A stretch of DNA of 64,000 nt, from assembly GCA_046330315.1 (NCBI GenBank), contig JAXLSZ010000006.1:419581-483580 (forward strand), written 5' to 3'. The stretch comes from JAXLSZ01 sp046330315 (GTDB lineage Bacteria > Actinomycetota > Thermoleophilia > Solirubrobacterales > 70-9). The position numbers were made by a program, and so were the translations under genes. The notes beneath the pieces were generated by a model that worked only from the letters and a program-made list of their open reading frames with translations, had not been told where the DNA came from and made no database searches. Positions 19,334-28,399 of this stretch are shown here, piece by piece. The first letter of the stretch is position 1; every line of letters starts with the position of its first letter.

Positions 19334-19771
19334 CTAGGAGGGTCGCTGCGACGCGTACCTGCACTGGGCTCGCTTGTTGCCCTGCACCAGACGGCCCTGG
19401 CTGTTGGCGCGATTGGTGATGACCATGCGGCAGACCGTGCCGTTGGTGAACCCGTAGTAGGACATGCAGTCAACCCGCGACGGCCCCTGGCGCCTGCAGA
19501 TCGGGACCGCCGTCCGATAGCAGCCGGAGCTGCTGGCGCAGACGTTGTCCGCGTAGGTCTTGCTGTGCTTCTTCGCGTAGCCGTAGTTCAGGTAGTAGGA
19601 GCTGGCGTGCGCCTCGCCCGTCGCGAAGACTCCGGTGAGCATCACGATCAGCGCCACGGCCTCGGCCTTGTGTCTGAACCGCCGCCGCTTCTTGGCGGTC
19701 GGCGCCGGGCGCTCCGCGACCGGGCGCGTGCCGCGCGACTTGACCAGGTGGGTCATCCAGGTGGCTTGCAT
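19334..19771 (-). CDS. Small Cys-rich secreted protein
   Basis: 145 aa from ATG 19771, which follows GAGGAGAACGAG, a strong ribosome binding site. A basic stretch (KKRRRFRHK) is followed by a hydrophobic helix and an AHASSYY cleavage-like site, so the N-region is unusually long for a signal peptide. The mature part of about 85 residues has six Cys (NVCASSSGCY, PIC, DCM, VCRM, QCRY), probably three disulfides. No family recognised. Divergent from the SARP-type regulator, with about 127 bp of shared promoter space. Confidence 0.7.
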   Translation of the reverse strand: MQATWMTHLVKSRGTRPVAERPAPTAKKRRRFRHKAEAVALIVMLTGVFATGEAHASSYYLNYGYAKKHSKTYADNVCASSSGCYRTAVPICRRQGPSRVDCMSYYGFTNGTVCRMVITNRANSQGRLVQGNKRAQCRYASQRPS

Positions 19772-19898
19772 CTCGTTCTCCTCTTGCTTGATTCCGGGCT
19801 GTGCCCGGCCTTGACTGAGCGTGCGGCCGGAGGCTGAAGGAGGGCCTTGAACGGATCCTTGACAGGAACGGCTCGCCGCCCCGTAGGATCGGATCACT

Positions 19899-22800
19899 GT
19901 GTCCGCTCACCGGGTAGGCCGGATCGCCCGCCCCGCGCTTGCCAAGCGGGTATGCGAGGGCCTCGAGCGCGGGTCGGTGATGCTCGTGGCGGGGGCGGGG
20001 TACGGGAAGTCCACCGTGATCGAGGAAGCGCTGGAGCTGACCGGCAACCCCTCGGTCTGGCTGCGCTGCGGCGAGGCCTCCAGGGAACCGGCCCGGCTGC
20101 TCAGCGAGCTCGTGGAGAGGGTCCGCTCCGCGGTCCCCGGCCTCGGGGGCACGGTCGGAGATGCCCTCAACGCTCCGCTGGAGCGAGTCGACGTGGGCTC
20201 GGCGACGACCGCCTTCGTGGTCGACGTCGAGCGGCTGCTGGTCGAGCCGCTGGTGATCGTCGTCGACGACGCCGAGGGCCTGGAGGGATCCGGCGAGGCG
20301 CTCGCTGTCCTCGATCAGCTCCTCAACGTCCGCGGCGCGCCGCTATCGCTGGCGATCGGGACCCGCGTCGCGCTGCCGCTGCGGATCGGCAAGCTGCGCG
20401 CCTCGGGCGAGCTCCTCGAGCTGGGCCAGGCGGACCTGATCTTCAGCGCCGCGGAAACCGAGCAGGTGCTCGAGCTGCGGCGCGGTGGCGCCCCCAGCGA
20501 GGCCGAGGTCGAGTCGGTGCAGGCGGCCAGCCGAGGGTGGCCGATCGCCGTGGCGCTGACGGGGATGACCAACGACGCCGGCGGCCCGGGACCGCTGCGG
20601 AGCGAGGACCTGTTCCGCTACCTGGCCGAGGAGGTTCTGGAGCGGCTCGGGGAGGCCGAGCGCCTGCAGATGGTCGACTCCGGCGTCCCCGACGCGCTCA
20701 CTCCCACGCTTGCGGCCGACCTCGGGCTGCCCGATGGGTTCAACGCCGCCGCGGAGGCCTCGGGCCTGTTCCGGCGCGGCCAGGACGGGTCCGGGACCTA
20801 CCACCCGCTGTTCCTCGGCTTCCTGCGCGAGCGGCTGCGGGCGATGCGGACCGAGCAGGAGCTCGCCGATCTCCACGCCCGGGTCGCCGCCAGCCTGGTG
20901 TCCAGCGGGCTCCACGAGGACGCGATCGAGCACTGGCTGGCGGCGGGGCGCCACGAGGAGGCGCTGCAGAGCCTCGTCGCGGTGGGGCCGAGGCTGACCC
21001 GGGTCTCACCGGGGCTGGCGACCTCCTACATCGCCGCCCTTCCGCCCGAGCTGCGGACCAGGCCCGACTGCCTGCTGCTGGAGGGGCAGATCCTCTGGGG
21101 CACCGGGGACCACGAGCGAGCCCTCACCCAGCTCCGGGCGGCGGCGGACGGCTTCCGCGCCGCAGGCCAGGCCGAGCTCGATTGGCTGGCGCGGATCCTG
21201 CTCGCCGACACCCTGGTCTTCACCGGCGCCTTTGAGGAGATCTCCGACCTCGCACGCGGCTGGGAGGATGCCCAGGGTGCGGCGGCATTTGCGGCCGCGG
21301 CGGTCGCCTGGTTCCAGCTGATCGCGCTGGCGACCACCGGGCGCTTCGAGGAGGCCGAGGAGCTTCGCGGGCGCCTGCACCGCGAGCCGGAGGCCCTGGC
21401 GCAGTTCGGCTTCCTGGATGCGATCGCTCACTGCTCGAGGGAGCTGGCCGCCGGGAACACCGAGGAGGCGCTCGGGTTGCTGCGCTCGGCGATCGAGCAG
21501 CTGGAGATGGGGGATCCGCAGGGCCGCATGCCCTACGTGCTGGGCATCGTGCTGGTCATCCTGCGGCTGACCGGGCGGCGTGGGGACGCTCTCGCCTGGC
21601 TCGAGCGATGCGAGGAGGAGGCCGAGCGCGTCGGCATGGGCTTCGCCACCCAGGACTTCCGCTTGCAGCGCGCCTCGCTGCTGGCCAGGCGGGGCGAGCT
21701 CGAGCACGCCGAGATCGAGCTGGCGCATGCCGGCGGCAGGGAGGGTGGCGGCTGGGGCGGGATCTACCAGGCCGAGGCCGAGGCCCGGGTGGCGAGCGGG
21801 CGAGGCGAGGCGGCCGTGGCCGCGACCGCCGCGCGCGCGGCCCTCGACCACGCGGCACGCGCGCCGATGCCGTGGCGCGTCCTGATCTGCATGGAGATGG
21901 CCGCGCTGCTGTGCGAGGCGGGGGCGCCGGAGGCCGCCCTGGAGGCGATCGCGCGGACGCGGAGCGTCCTCGACGAGCAGTTCCCGGGCGAGCGGGGCCG
22001 CCTCTATCGCGCCTGGCTGCTCGCCTCCGCGGCCTGCCTCGGGCACCGCACCGGGGAGGCGCCGAGCGCCTGTGAGGAGCTCGCCCGGGCCTGGGAGCAG
22101 GCCGGCGATCAGGCGGGGGCCATGGTGCGAGCCCACTGGCCCTCGATCCGCCCGGTGCTCTGGGAGGCGCTGGCGGAGGGCCTGATCGAGACCGCCGCGG
22201 CGCTCCCGGCGATGCAGGAGGCCCTGCCCGGCGGGGAGGCGCTGGTGGAGATGACGGACCACCCAGAGGCCGCGGTCCGCAGCGCGGCGCTGGTCGCCGC
22301 GATCGGGGCCGACCACCCGGCCGTGCTGGCGGAGCTCCCCGAGCTCGCCGAGAGCTCCGAGGAGGCGGTCGCCCGAGCTGCCCGGGTCGCGCGCCGGCGC
22401 CTTCGCGAGGACCCACCGCCCCTGGCCATGGAGCTCTACGGGGGCTTCAGGGTCAAGCGGGCCGGCTGGGAGATCGAGGAGTCGGCCTGGAAGCGGCCGA
22501 TGGCGGCGCGCGTGGTGCGCTTCCTGATCGTCATGGGGCCCGACCCGGTGTCCGAGGACGCGCTGTTCGAGGCGTTCTGGGCGGACCGGCCCTCCGACGC
22601 GGCCCGCCAGCACCTCGCGGTCGCGGTCTCGCGGGCGCGCAAGGTGCTCGACCTTCCCGAGAGCGAGCAGAGCGTCATCGAGGCGAGGGAGCGCACCTAC
22701 CGGCTGGCGCTGCGCGAGGTCGACCGGGTCGACGTCTGGCGGTTCGAGCGGGCGGCGCGGATGGCGCTCGAGGCCGGCGGCGAGGAACGCCGCGCGGCGC

Positions 22801-23171
22801 TGGAGCATGCCGCGGAGCAGTGGAGCGGCGAGCTGCTGCCGCAGGACCGCTACTCGGAGTGGACCTTCGGCTGGCGGGAGCGTATGGCCGAGCTCCACGC
22901 CGACCTGCTGACGGCCCTGCTGGAGAGCTACGAGGCCGCGGGGCAGGTGCAGCGTTCGATCCATGCGGCCCGCCGGCTGCTCGAGTTCGACCCGACCAAC
23001 GAACGCGCCCACCGCGTGCTGATGCTCGGCTACGCGCGCACCGGCCGCGTCAGCCAGGCGCTGCGCCAGTACCTGGAGTGCCGCAGCGCCATGGTCACCG
23101 AGCTCGGGGTCGAGCCCTCCGAGGAGACGTCACGGATCCAGGCCGCGATCCTCACCGGCGAGACCGTCTGA
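19899..23171 (+). CDS. STAND-ATPase transcription regulator with C-terminal SARP (OmpR-like wHTH plus BTAD) module
   Basis: 1090 aa. The N-terminal P-loop NTPase has Walker A AGAGYGKST at 31-39 and a Walker B-like VIVVDDAE. A MalT-like winged region and a long TPR-like superhelix (about 330-800) follow. The C-terminus (about 850-1090) has an OmpR-type winged helix beginning MELYGGFRVKRAG and a bacterial transcriptional activation domain with VDVWRFERAARMALEAG and YEAAGQVQRSIHAARRLLEFDP. This domain order is that of MalT-like proteins in which the LuxR HTH is replaced by a SARP module. Such proteins usually activate a nearby operon on ligand sensing. The GTG start at 19899 leaves little 5' leader. 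The target and signal are unknown; the downstream secreted beta-helix gene is one candidate. Confidence 0.85.
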   Translation: MSAHRVGRIARPALAKRVCEGLERGSVMLVAGAGYGKSTVIEEALELTGNPSVWLRCGEASREPARLLSELVERVRSAVPGLGGTVGDALNAPLERVDVGSATTAFVVDVERLLVEPLVIVVDDAEGLEGSGEALAVLDQLLNVRGAPLSLAIGTRVALPLRIGKLRASGELLELGQADLIFSAAETEQVLELRRGGAPSEAEVESVQAASRGWPIAVALTGMTNDAGGPGPLRSEDLFRYLAEEVLERLGEAERLQMVDSGVPDALTPTLAADLGLPDGFNAAAEASGLFRRGQDGSGTYHPLFLGFLRERLRAMRTEQELADLHARVAASLVSSGLHEDAIEHWLAAGRHEEALQSLVAVGPRLTRVSPGLATSYIAALPPELRTRPDCLLLEGQILWGTGDHERALTQLRAAADGFRAAGQAELDWLARILLADTLVFTGAFEEISDLARGWEDAQGAAAFAAAAVAWFQLIALATTGRFEEAEELRGRLHREPEALAQFGFLDAIAHCSRELAAGNTEEALGLLRSAIEQLEMGDPQGRMPYVLGIVLVILRLTGRRGDALAWLERCEEEAERVGMGFATQDFRLQRASLLARRGELEHAEIELAHAGGREGGGWGGIYQAEAEARVASGRGEAAVAATAARAALDHAARAPMPWRVLICMEMAALLCEAGAPEAALEAIARTRSVLDEQFPGERGRLYRAWLLASAACLGHRTGEAPSACEELARAWEQAGDQAGAMVRAHWPSIRPVLWEALAEGLIETAAALPAMQEALPGGEALVEMTDHPEAAVRSAALVAAIGADHPAVLAELPELAESSEEAVARAARVARRRLREDPPPLAMELYGGFRVKRAGWEIEESAWKRPMAARVVRFLIVMGPDPVSEDALFEAFWADRPSDAARQHLAVAVSRARKVLDLPESEQSVIEARERTYRLALREVDRVDVWRFERAARMALEAGGEERRAALEHAAEQWSGELLPQDRYSEWTFGWRERMAELHADLLTALLESYEAAGQVQRSIHAARRLLEFDPTNERAHRVLMLGYARTGRVSQALRQYLECRSAMVTELGVEPSEETSRIQAAILTGETV

Positions 23172-23260
23172 CCGCGACGGGCGGGGTGCGAAGGCCGACC
23201 TCGGCCGCATCCCCGAGCGGGGCCGTGACAGCGCCGCCGATCCCGGGTAACCTCGTGCTC

Positions 23261-25063
23261 ATGCGCAGGGCTCTGGGGAGAACCGCACCGCTCGGGGCGA
23301 TCGTCGCCTGCTTGGCGGCGGCCGCGCCGGCCGCAGCGTCGGACTTCGCGGTGACCCGCACCAACGACCCGGCCCCGAACGGGTGCAGGAAGGCCGACTG
23401 CAGCCTCCGCGAGGCGATCTCGGCGGCCAACTCCCACCCCGGGCCGGACCGCGTGCTGCTGAAGCCGGGGAAGACCTACACGCTGCAGATCCCCGGGCCG
23501 GGAGAGGACCTCAACGCGACCGGCGACCTCGACCCCACCGGTCCGCTCACCGTCGAGTCCCCCGGCCCCAAGCCCGCGACCGTGGACGGCGGCGCCCTCG
23601 ACAACGTCTTCAGCGACTTCGCCGGGATCACCGTGCGGCGACTGGTGATCCGCGACGCGGGCCCGGGCGGCTACGGGATCGTCGACCGGGGGCCGGGCTC
23701 GGTGCGGGTGATCCGCAGCACCCTCGCCGGCTCCGGGGCCGCGACGATCAACGAGTACGACGCGGGAAGCGTCTTCGCCACCAGGACGACCATCTCCAAG
23801 TCCGTCTTCGGGGCCATCACCGAGTACGGCGGCGGCAACGTGACCACGACGCGAACGACGATTGCCGACCCCGCCTACGCCGCGATCACCGAGTTCGACG
23901 CCGGCGAGGTGAAGACCGAGCGCACCAGGATCCTGCGGCCCGGCTACGACGGGCTGACCGAGTTCGGGACGGGCAGCGTCACGATGACGCGGACCCAGAT
24001 CGTCAAGCCCGGCTACGCCGGCATCACCGAGTTCGACGCCGGCGACGTCCGCGCCCAGCGCACCGCTGTCTCCGACCCCAGCCGTGACGGGGTCACGGAG
24101 TTCTCGGGAGGCTCGGTGATCTTCGACCGGGTGCAGATCAGCTCGTCGGGCTATTCAGGGGTGACGCAGTTCCCGCCCGGCGGCCTGACGGGCACGCAGG
24201 TGAAGATCACCGGGTCCGGCCGCGACGGCCTCGGCGACTTCGGCAGCAAGGGCCTGGTGCTGCGCGACTCGCTGGTCGCGGGCAGCGGCTACGCGGGGAT
24301 CTACTCCTCCGACGACGGCGGCATGCGCCTCGACGCGGTCACCGTGCGAGGCAGCGACCGCAGCGGCGTCAGCTTCTTCGGCGACGGCAAGGGCACCGTG
24401 TCCGGCTCGACCATCGCCGGCAACGGCAGCGCGATCTCCGACGGCGGCGGGATCTACGCAGGCGGCAAGCAGCTCACCGTCCGCGACTCGACGATCACCG
24501 CCAACACGGTGAAGGGCACGGGCGGCGGGATCTACGCGGCCGCCCCGTTGACGCTCGTCAACGACACGATCGCCGGGAATCGCGCCGGCCTCGACGGCGG
24601 CGGAGTCGCCGCAAACGCCGGCAAGGTGAGGATGAACGCGGTGACCGTGGCGCGCAACGTCGCCGACGCGGACTCCTCGGGCACCGGTACCGGCGGCGGC
24701 ATCTTCATCGGTGCCAGCCCGGCCACGACCTTCCGCGTGGAGAACTCGCTGATCGCCCTCAACAGCGTCAACTTCGCGGGCGCGCTCGGGCCCGACTGCA
24801 CGACGCTCGGCAACCCCTTCGACTCCCGCGGCCACAACCTGCTCACCCACAAGCCCGGCTGCACCGGGTTCAACGGGCCGGTCGACCTGGTCCGCGCCAA
24901 CCCCAAGATCGGGCAGCTCGCGGGCAACGGGGGGCCGACCAAGACCATTGCACTGAAGGCGGGGAGCCCGGCGATCGGCAGGGCCGCGTCCAGCGCGCCG
25001 TCCCGCGACCAGCGCGGCCACAGGCGCGACCGCGACCCGGACATCGGGGCCTTCGAGCGCTAG
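23261..25063 (+). CDS. Secreted CSLREA-domain right-handed beta-helix protein
   Basis: 600 aa with a signal peptide (AAAAPAAASDF). A CSLREAISAAN motif directly after it is the signature of the CSLREA domain found in many secreted proteins of uncultured and soil bacteria. The middle (about residues 140-360) is built from regular 23-residue coils such as GITEFDAGDV...RT.I..P, one turn of a parallel beta-helix each. Pmp-like/right-handed beta-helix repeats (GGGIYA, GSTIAGN) and a C-terminal GNGGPTKTIAL..GSPAIG....RDQRG motif typical of the family follow. Probably a surface adhesin or polysaccharide-binding protein. ATG 23261 chosen; GTG 23255 is also possible. Confidence 0.85.
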   Translation: MRRALGRTAPLGAIVACLAAAAPAAASDFAVTRTNDPAPNGCRKADCSLREAISAANSHPGPDRVLLKPGKTYTLQIPGPGEDLNATGDLDPTGPLTVESPGPKPATVDGGALDNVFSDFAGITVRRLVIRDAGPGGYGIVDRGPGSVRVIRSTLAGSGAATINEYDAGSVFATRTTISKSVFGAITEYGGGNVTTTRTTIADPAYAAITEFDAGEVKTERTRILRPGYDGLTEFGTGSVTMTRTQIVKPGYAGITEFDAGDVRAQRTAVSDPSRDGVTEFSGGSVIFDRVQISSSGYSGVTQFPPGGLTGTQVKITGSGRDGLGDFGSKGLVLRDSLVAGSGYAGIYSSDDGGMRLDAVTVRGSDRSGVSFFGDGKGTVSGSTIAGNGSAISDGGGIYAGGKQLTVRDSTITANTVKGTGGGIYAAAPLTLVNDTIAGNRAGLDGGGVAANAGKVRMNAVTVARNVADADSSGTGTGGGIFIGASPATTFRVENSLIALNSVNFAGALGPDCTTLGNPFDSRGHNLLTHKPGCTGFNGPVDLVRANPKIGQLAGNGGPTKTIALKAGSPAIGRAASSAPSRDQRGHRRDRDPDIGAFER

Positions 25064-25070
25064 GGGACCG

Positions 25071-25586
25071 ATGGGGCTGTTCCGTGGAGACGATCTGGAC
25101 GGCGGTGCCCGCTACCGGATGCGGGAGAAGATGCTCTCGATCGGGGACGACTACTGGATCGACGACGAGGACGGCGACCACGCCTTCAAGGTGGACGGCA
25201 AGGCGATGCGGCTGCGCCAGACCTTCGTCCTGCGGGACGGCTCCGGAAACGAGGTGGCGAAGATCCAGGAGCGGAAGCTGAGCGTCCGCGACAAGATGGC
25301 GATCGAGCGCGACGGCGACACCGTCGCCACCGTCAAGAAGGCGCTGGTCGGCATCCGCGACCGCTTCTCGATCGATGTCCGCGACGGCGAGGACATGCGG
25401 GCCAAGGGGAACGTCCTCGAGCACGAGTACAAGGTCGAGCGCGACGGCGACGCCGTCGCGGAGATCTCCAAGCGCTGGTTCCGGGTGCGCGAGACCTACG
25501 GGGTGCAGATCGCCCCCGGCGAGGACGCCGCGCTGCTGCTGGCGATCACCGTCTGCATCGAGGCGCTCTGCGAGGGGCGCGACTAG
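25071..25586 (+). CDS. LURP-one-related (tubby-like fold) family protein
   Basis: 171 aa made of short antiparallel beta-strand repeats with a D-G-D pattern (DEDGDHAFKVDGKAMRLRQTFVLRDGSGNEVAKIQERK). This is the LOR/DUF567 pattern, a 12-stranded barrel with a central helix related to tubby and scramblases. The C-terminal LLLAITVCIEAL is the central hydrophobic helix. Bacterial members have no firm function. It starts 7 bp after the beta-helix gene, so the two may be co-transcribed. Confidence 0.8.
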   Translation: MGLFRGDDLDGGARYRMREKMLSIGDDYWIDDEDGDHAFKVDGKAMRLRQTFVLRDGSGNEVAKIQERKLSVRDKMAIERDGDTVATVKKALVGIRDRFSIDVRDGEDMRAKGNVLEHEYKVERDGDAVAEISKRWFRVRETYGVQIAPGEDAALLLAITVCIEALCEGRD

Positions 25587-25609
25587 GCGCCGGGCCGCCA
25601 CCCACCCAT

Positions 25610-25655
25610 CGAACGTCCCGGAGTACCCCGCATAGCGACAACTCCGGGACGTTCG
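25610..25655. repeat. Stem-loop element copy A (solo)
   Basis: Perfect 15-bp inverted arms (25610-25624, 25641-25655; right arm ACTCCGGGACGTTCG) around a 16-nt loop. The loop is nearly identical (one mismatch) to that of copy B at 59252-59309, read on the opposite strand. Read on the plus strand it encodes HPSNVPEYPA and a stop, matching the NVPEYPS end of the DUF559 gene. It is therefore likely a scar left by a lost DUF559-type unit. Confidence 0.85.
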
Positions 25656-25678
25656 GCGGGTTGGCGCGAAGGGCCGGA

Positions 25679-27436
25679 CTACGGGCGCATCTGGTAGGCG
25701 CCCGCCAGGCCGCGGACCTTGGCGACGACGCTCTCGAAGCGCTGCGGGTCGGTGTGGGGCTTGGTGACCGCCCGCAGCGCCCAGTCCTGCTGGGCCCCGG
25801 TCGCCGAGATCTTCCCGTGCAGCTCCACCGCGTAGGCCGAGAAGTCGCGGACCAGGACGTCGAAGATCTGATCGAGGGTGTCCTCGGCCAGGCCGTGGAG
25901 CTCGGCCTCCTCGAGGATCAGCTGTCCGTAGGGGATCAGGGTGAATAGCTCGCCCAGGGTCAGCAGGTAGTCGAGGTCCCTCTGCTGGTGCTCGTCGGGC
26001 GGCGCCGTCGCCAGCAGCTCGGCGAGCGAGCCGGCCTGCTCGGCGAACACCCCCACGTTGGGGACGTGGCCGAAGCGCTCGTAGACCGCCCGCCAGTCGG
26101 CAAAGCGAACCTTCGACAGTCCCCTGGTCGGGCCCTGGTCGAAGAGGAAGGCGTCGTCGGCGGGGTCCCGGCGCCTCGGCACCGGCTCGAGCGCACCGGG
26201 GTCGAAGAGGAAGGCGGCCATGAACTTGAGCACCAGCGCCATGTTCACGTGCACGGTCCCCTCCAGCTTCGGGAGCGCGCGGATGTCGCGGGCCGCCATC
26301 TCGAAGTAGGTGTCCTTCTCGAAGCCCTTGGCGGCGATCACGTCCCATAGGGCGTCGATCACCTTCTCGCCCTCGGTCGTGACCTTCATCTTGGTCAGCG
26401 GGTTGAAGAGGAGGTAGCGGCGGTCCTCGGGGCCGGCCGAGCGCATGTAGTCGATCGCCCGGGTGGCGAAGAGCTTCATCCCGACCAGGCGGGCGTAGGC
26501 GTCGGCGAGCAGGCGGCGGACGTGGGGAAACTCGGTGACCCGGGAGCCGAACAGGACCCTGTTCTCGGCGTGGGTGATCGCCTCGTAGGTGGCGTGGGTG
26601 CAGATCCCGATCGAGGCGAAGCCGAGGTTGAACTTGCCGACGTTGATCGTGTTCAGCGCCGCGTCGAAGGCCGCCGGGCCGGTGTGCAGGACGTCGGCGG
26701 GCGTGACCGGGTAGTCCTCGAGCTCGAAGTTGGAGACGTAATTCTGCGAGTTGACCACGTTCTTGAGGAGCCGGTAACGGGGGTTGCCGGGGTCGGCCGC
26801 GAAGAAGACGTAGCCCTCGGGCCCCTCGGTGTCGGCCCGGCGGCCGAACACCGAGACCATCCCCGCCGCGTTGCCGTTGCCGATGTAGTACTTGGCGCCG
26901 CTCGCCAGGAACCCGCCGTCCAGGCCCGGATCTTCGGCGAGGACCATGTCGGTCGAGTAGATGTCGGCTCCGTGGGCCTGCTCGGAGAGGCCGAAGGCGA
27001 AGACCGCCCCCTCCTCGAGCAGCGCCGCCGCCCGCCGCCGCGCCCCCTCGTTGACCGACATCAGGATCGGGCCGAGCCCGAGGATCGAGACCTGCCAGGT
27101 GTACCAGTAGGCGAGCCCGTAGAAGCCGGTGATCTCGTTGAACTGGCAGATCCGGTAGGTGTCCCATCGCTTCTCGGGATCGCCGCCCCCGTCGCGCTCG
27201 GGGGTGAGCATCGTCGCGAAGGCCCGCTCGGAGGCCTGGAAGTCGATGAAATCGCGGTAGAAGGTGCGCTCGTGGTCGGCCTCCTTGAGCGCCGCCTTGC
27301 CGCGGTCCTCGAACCACTCGATGGTCGAGCGCATGATCCGTGCCGAGGCGGAGTCCAGCTCGGACCCCCGATAGGCGTGCGGGTTGAGCAGGACCCCGTC
27401 GCCGTCGCCTCCCCCGTTCTCGCTGGCACCGCTCAT
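25679..27436 (-). CDS. Acyl-CoA dehydrogenase family protein (large, acyl-CoA oxidase-like)
   Basis: 585 aa from ATG 27436; longer in-frame sequence to 27697 has no coding look. Flavin-dependent dehydrogenation of acyl-CoA is the family reaction. FGLSEQAHGADIYSTD and FLASGAKYYIGNGNAAGMVSVFGRR correspond to the FAD-binding middle domain. NTINVGKFNLGFASIGICTHATYEA corresponds to the start of the helical C-terminal domain. It is larger than the usual 380-390 aa and has an extra C-terminal helical domain, as in peroxisomal-type oxidases and DUF1974-like members. The substrate is unknown. Standalone transcription unit. Confidence 0.85.
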   Translation of the reverse strand: MSGASENGGGDGDGVLLNPHAYRGSELDSASARIMRSTIEWFEDRGKAALKEADHERTFYRDFIDFQASERAFATMLTPERDGGGDPEKRWDTYRICQFNEITGFYGLAYWYTWQVSILGLGPILMSVNEGARRRAAALLEEGAVFAFGLSEQAHGADIYSTDMVLAEDPGLDGGFLASGAKYYIGNGNAAGMVSVFGRRADTEGPEGYVFFAADPGNPRYRLLKNVVNSQNYVSNFELEDYPVTPADVLHTGPAAFDAALNTINVGKFNLGFASIGICTHATYEAITHAENRVLFGSRVTEFPHVRRLLADAYARLVGMKLFATRAIDYMRSAGPEDRRYLLFNPLTKMKVTTEGEKVIDALWDVIAAKGFEKDTYFEMAARDIRALPKLEGTVHVNMALVLKFMAAFLFDPGALEPVPRRRDPADDAFLFDQGPTRGLSKVRFADWRAVYERFGHVPNVGVFAEQAGSLAELLATAPPDEHQQRDLDYLLTLGELFTLIPYGQLILEEAELHGLAEDTLDQIFDVLVRDFSAYAVELHGKISATGAQQDWALRAVTKPHTDPQRFESVVAKVRGLAGAYQMRP

Positions 27437-27687
27437 CGATCCGGCCCTCCGCTCCTCGCTGGTTGGACCGGCCGAACTGTAGTCGCAGGGCGCCGCCCGG
27501 CCGTGGCACCCGACCATCGGGGACCCCCCGCCGAGCTTCAAGAAACCGCTGGCATGCAGCGGGAACTTGAACCTCGACACGGGCCCGCGGCGCGGCAGGG
27601 CTCGGAGGCGCCCGGGCAGGCAGCCGGAAGCGGGGATCGGCGCCAGCCGGAATTGACCCGCCGGCGGGGTGGAGGTAGGTTCGTACC

Positions 27688-28068
27688 GTGCGTCCACGCC
27701 TCAGCTACGCGAACGTGATGGCCCGGCGCCAAGCTGAAGCCCGAGTCGGTCGGACCCTTCGCGCTGAAGAGCCTCTTCGCCCACGTGAGCTCGAGCGGGG
27801 TCCTGGGGGAGGCGAGCGGCGTCACCGACGCCGGGCGGACCGGGACCGGGCAGTACTTCGTCACCTTCAACCGCAGCCTCCGGGGCTGCGTCCCGGTTGC
27901 GACCGTGGGCTTCGGTTTTGGTCCGGCGTGATCGGAGCCGGAGCGACTGCTCAGGCCCGCCTCAACCTCGACAACAACCCGAACAAGGTCGGCGTGACGA
28001 TCTACAGGAAGGGCTTCACCTTCAACGACGTCGAGGACAACGACTTCCACCTGATAGTCGAGTGCTGA
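27688..28068 (+). pseudogene. Remnant of a secreted protein with RLSYANVMA leader
   Basis: Begins with MRPRLSYANVMA, the leader shared by many secreted Thermoleophilia proteins, but the following hydrophobic signal region is missing. In another frame from 27731 the sequence KLKPESVGPFALKS... to VTFNRSLRGCVPVATVGFGFG continues. A second shift near 27920 restores the first frame for the C-terminal strand region ending DNDFHLIVEC. Together these are the two ends of one beta-rich exported protein joined by an internal deletion and broken by at least one frameshift. Confidence 0.75.
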
Positions 28069-28399
28069 TCAACGCCGTCGCGCAGCGCCCACCTCACTGA
28101 TTCGCGGCGTCCACCGCGTGGAGCCGACTAGGGGCGAAGCTCGAACGACCCGACGTGGCAGCGGCGCCCCTGGGCGCTGCTGACACCGCGCTGATCAACC
28201 CCCGTGCACGACCGGGCACCGGAATTGAAGGCGGGGCTCCTCCCTCGATCCCCATTGTGGCGGTCAGCGGTAACCCAGTCACCGTCTGCCAATCCAGCCC
28301 GGAATCCCGGAACCGGCCTGCGGTCAAGGAAATGCCGGGCCGGGAGACCGGGACCGCGACTGTGGTCCCGGTCTCCCGGTGGCTGCGCTTCCCAGCTGG
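28069..28399. other. Intergenic stretch without a supportable gene
   Basis: About 330 bp between the broken secreted gene and the fasciclin gene. Short open frames here have no family resemblance. A GC hairpin around 28155-28180 may terminate the pseudogene transcript, and the strong hairpin at 28340-28379 serves the fasciclin gene. Confidence 0.6.
28340..28379 (-). terminator. Hairpin terminator of the fasciclin gene
   Basis: Perfect 16-bp inverted arms (CCGGGAGACCGGGACC and complement) with an 8-nt loop, 20 bp past the minus-strand stop at 28400. No T-run. Confidence 0.75.
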
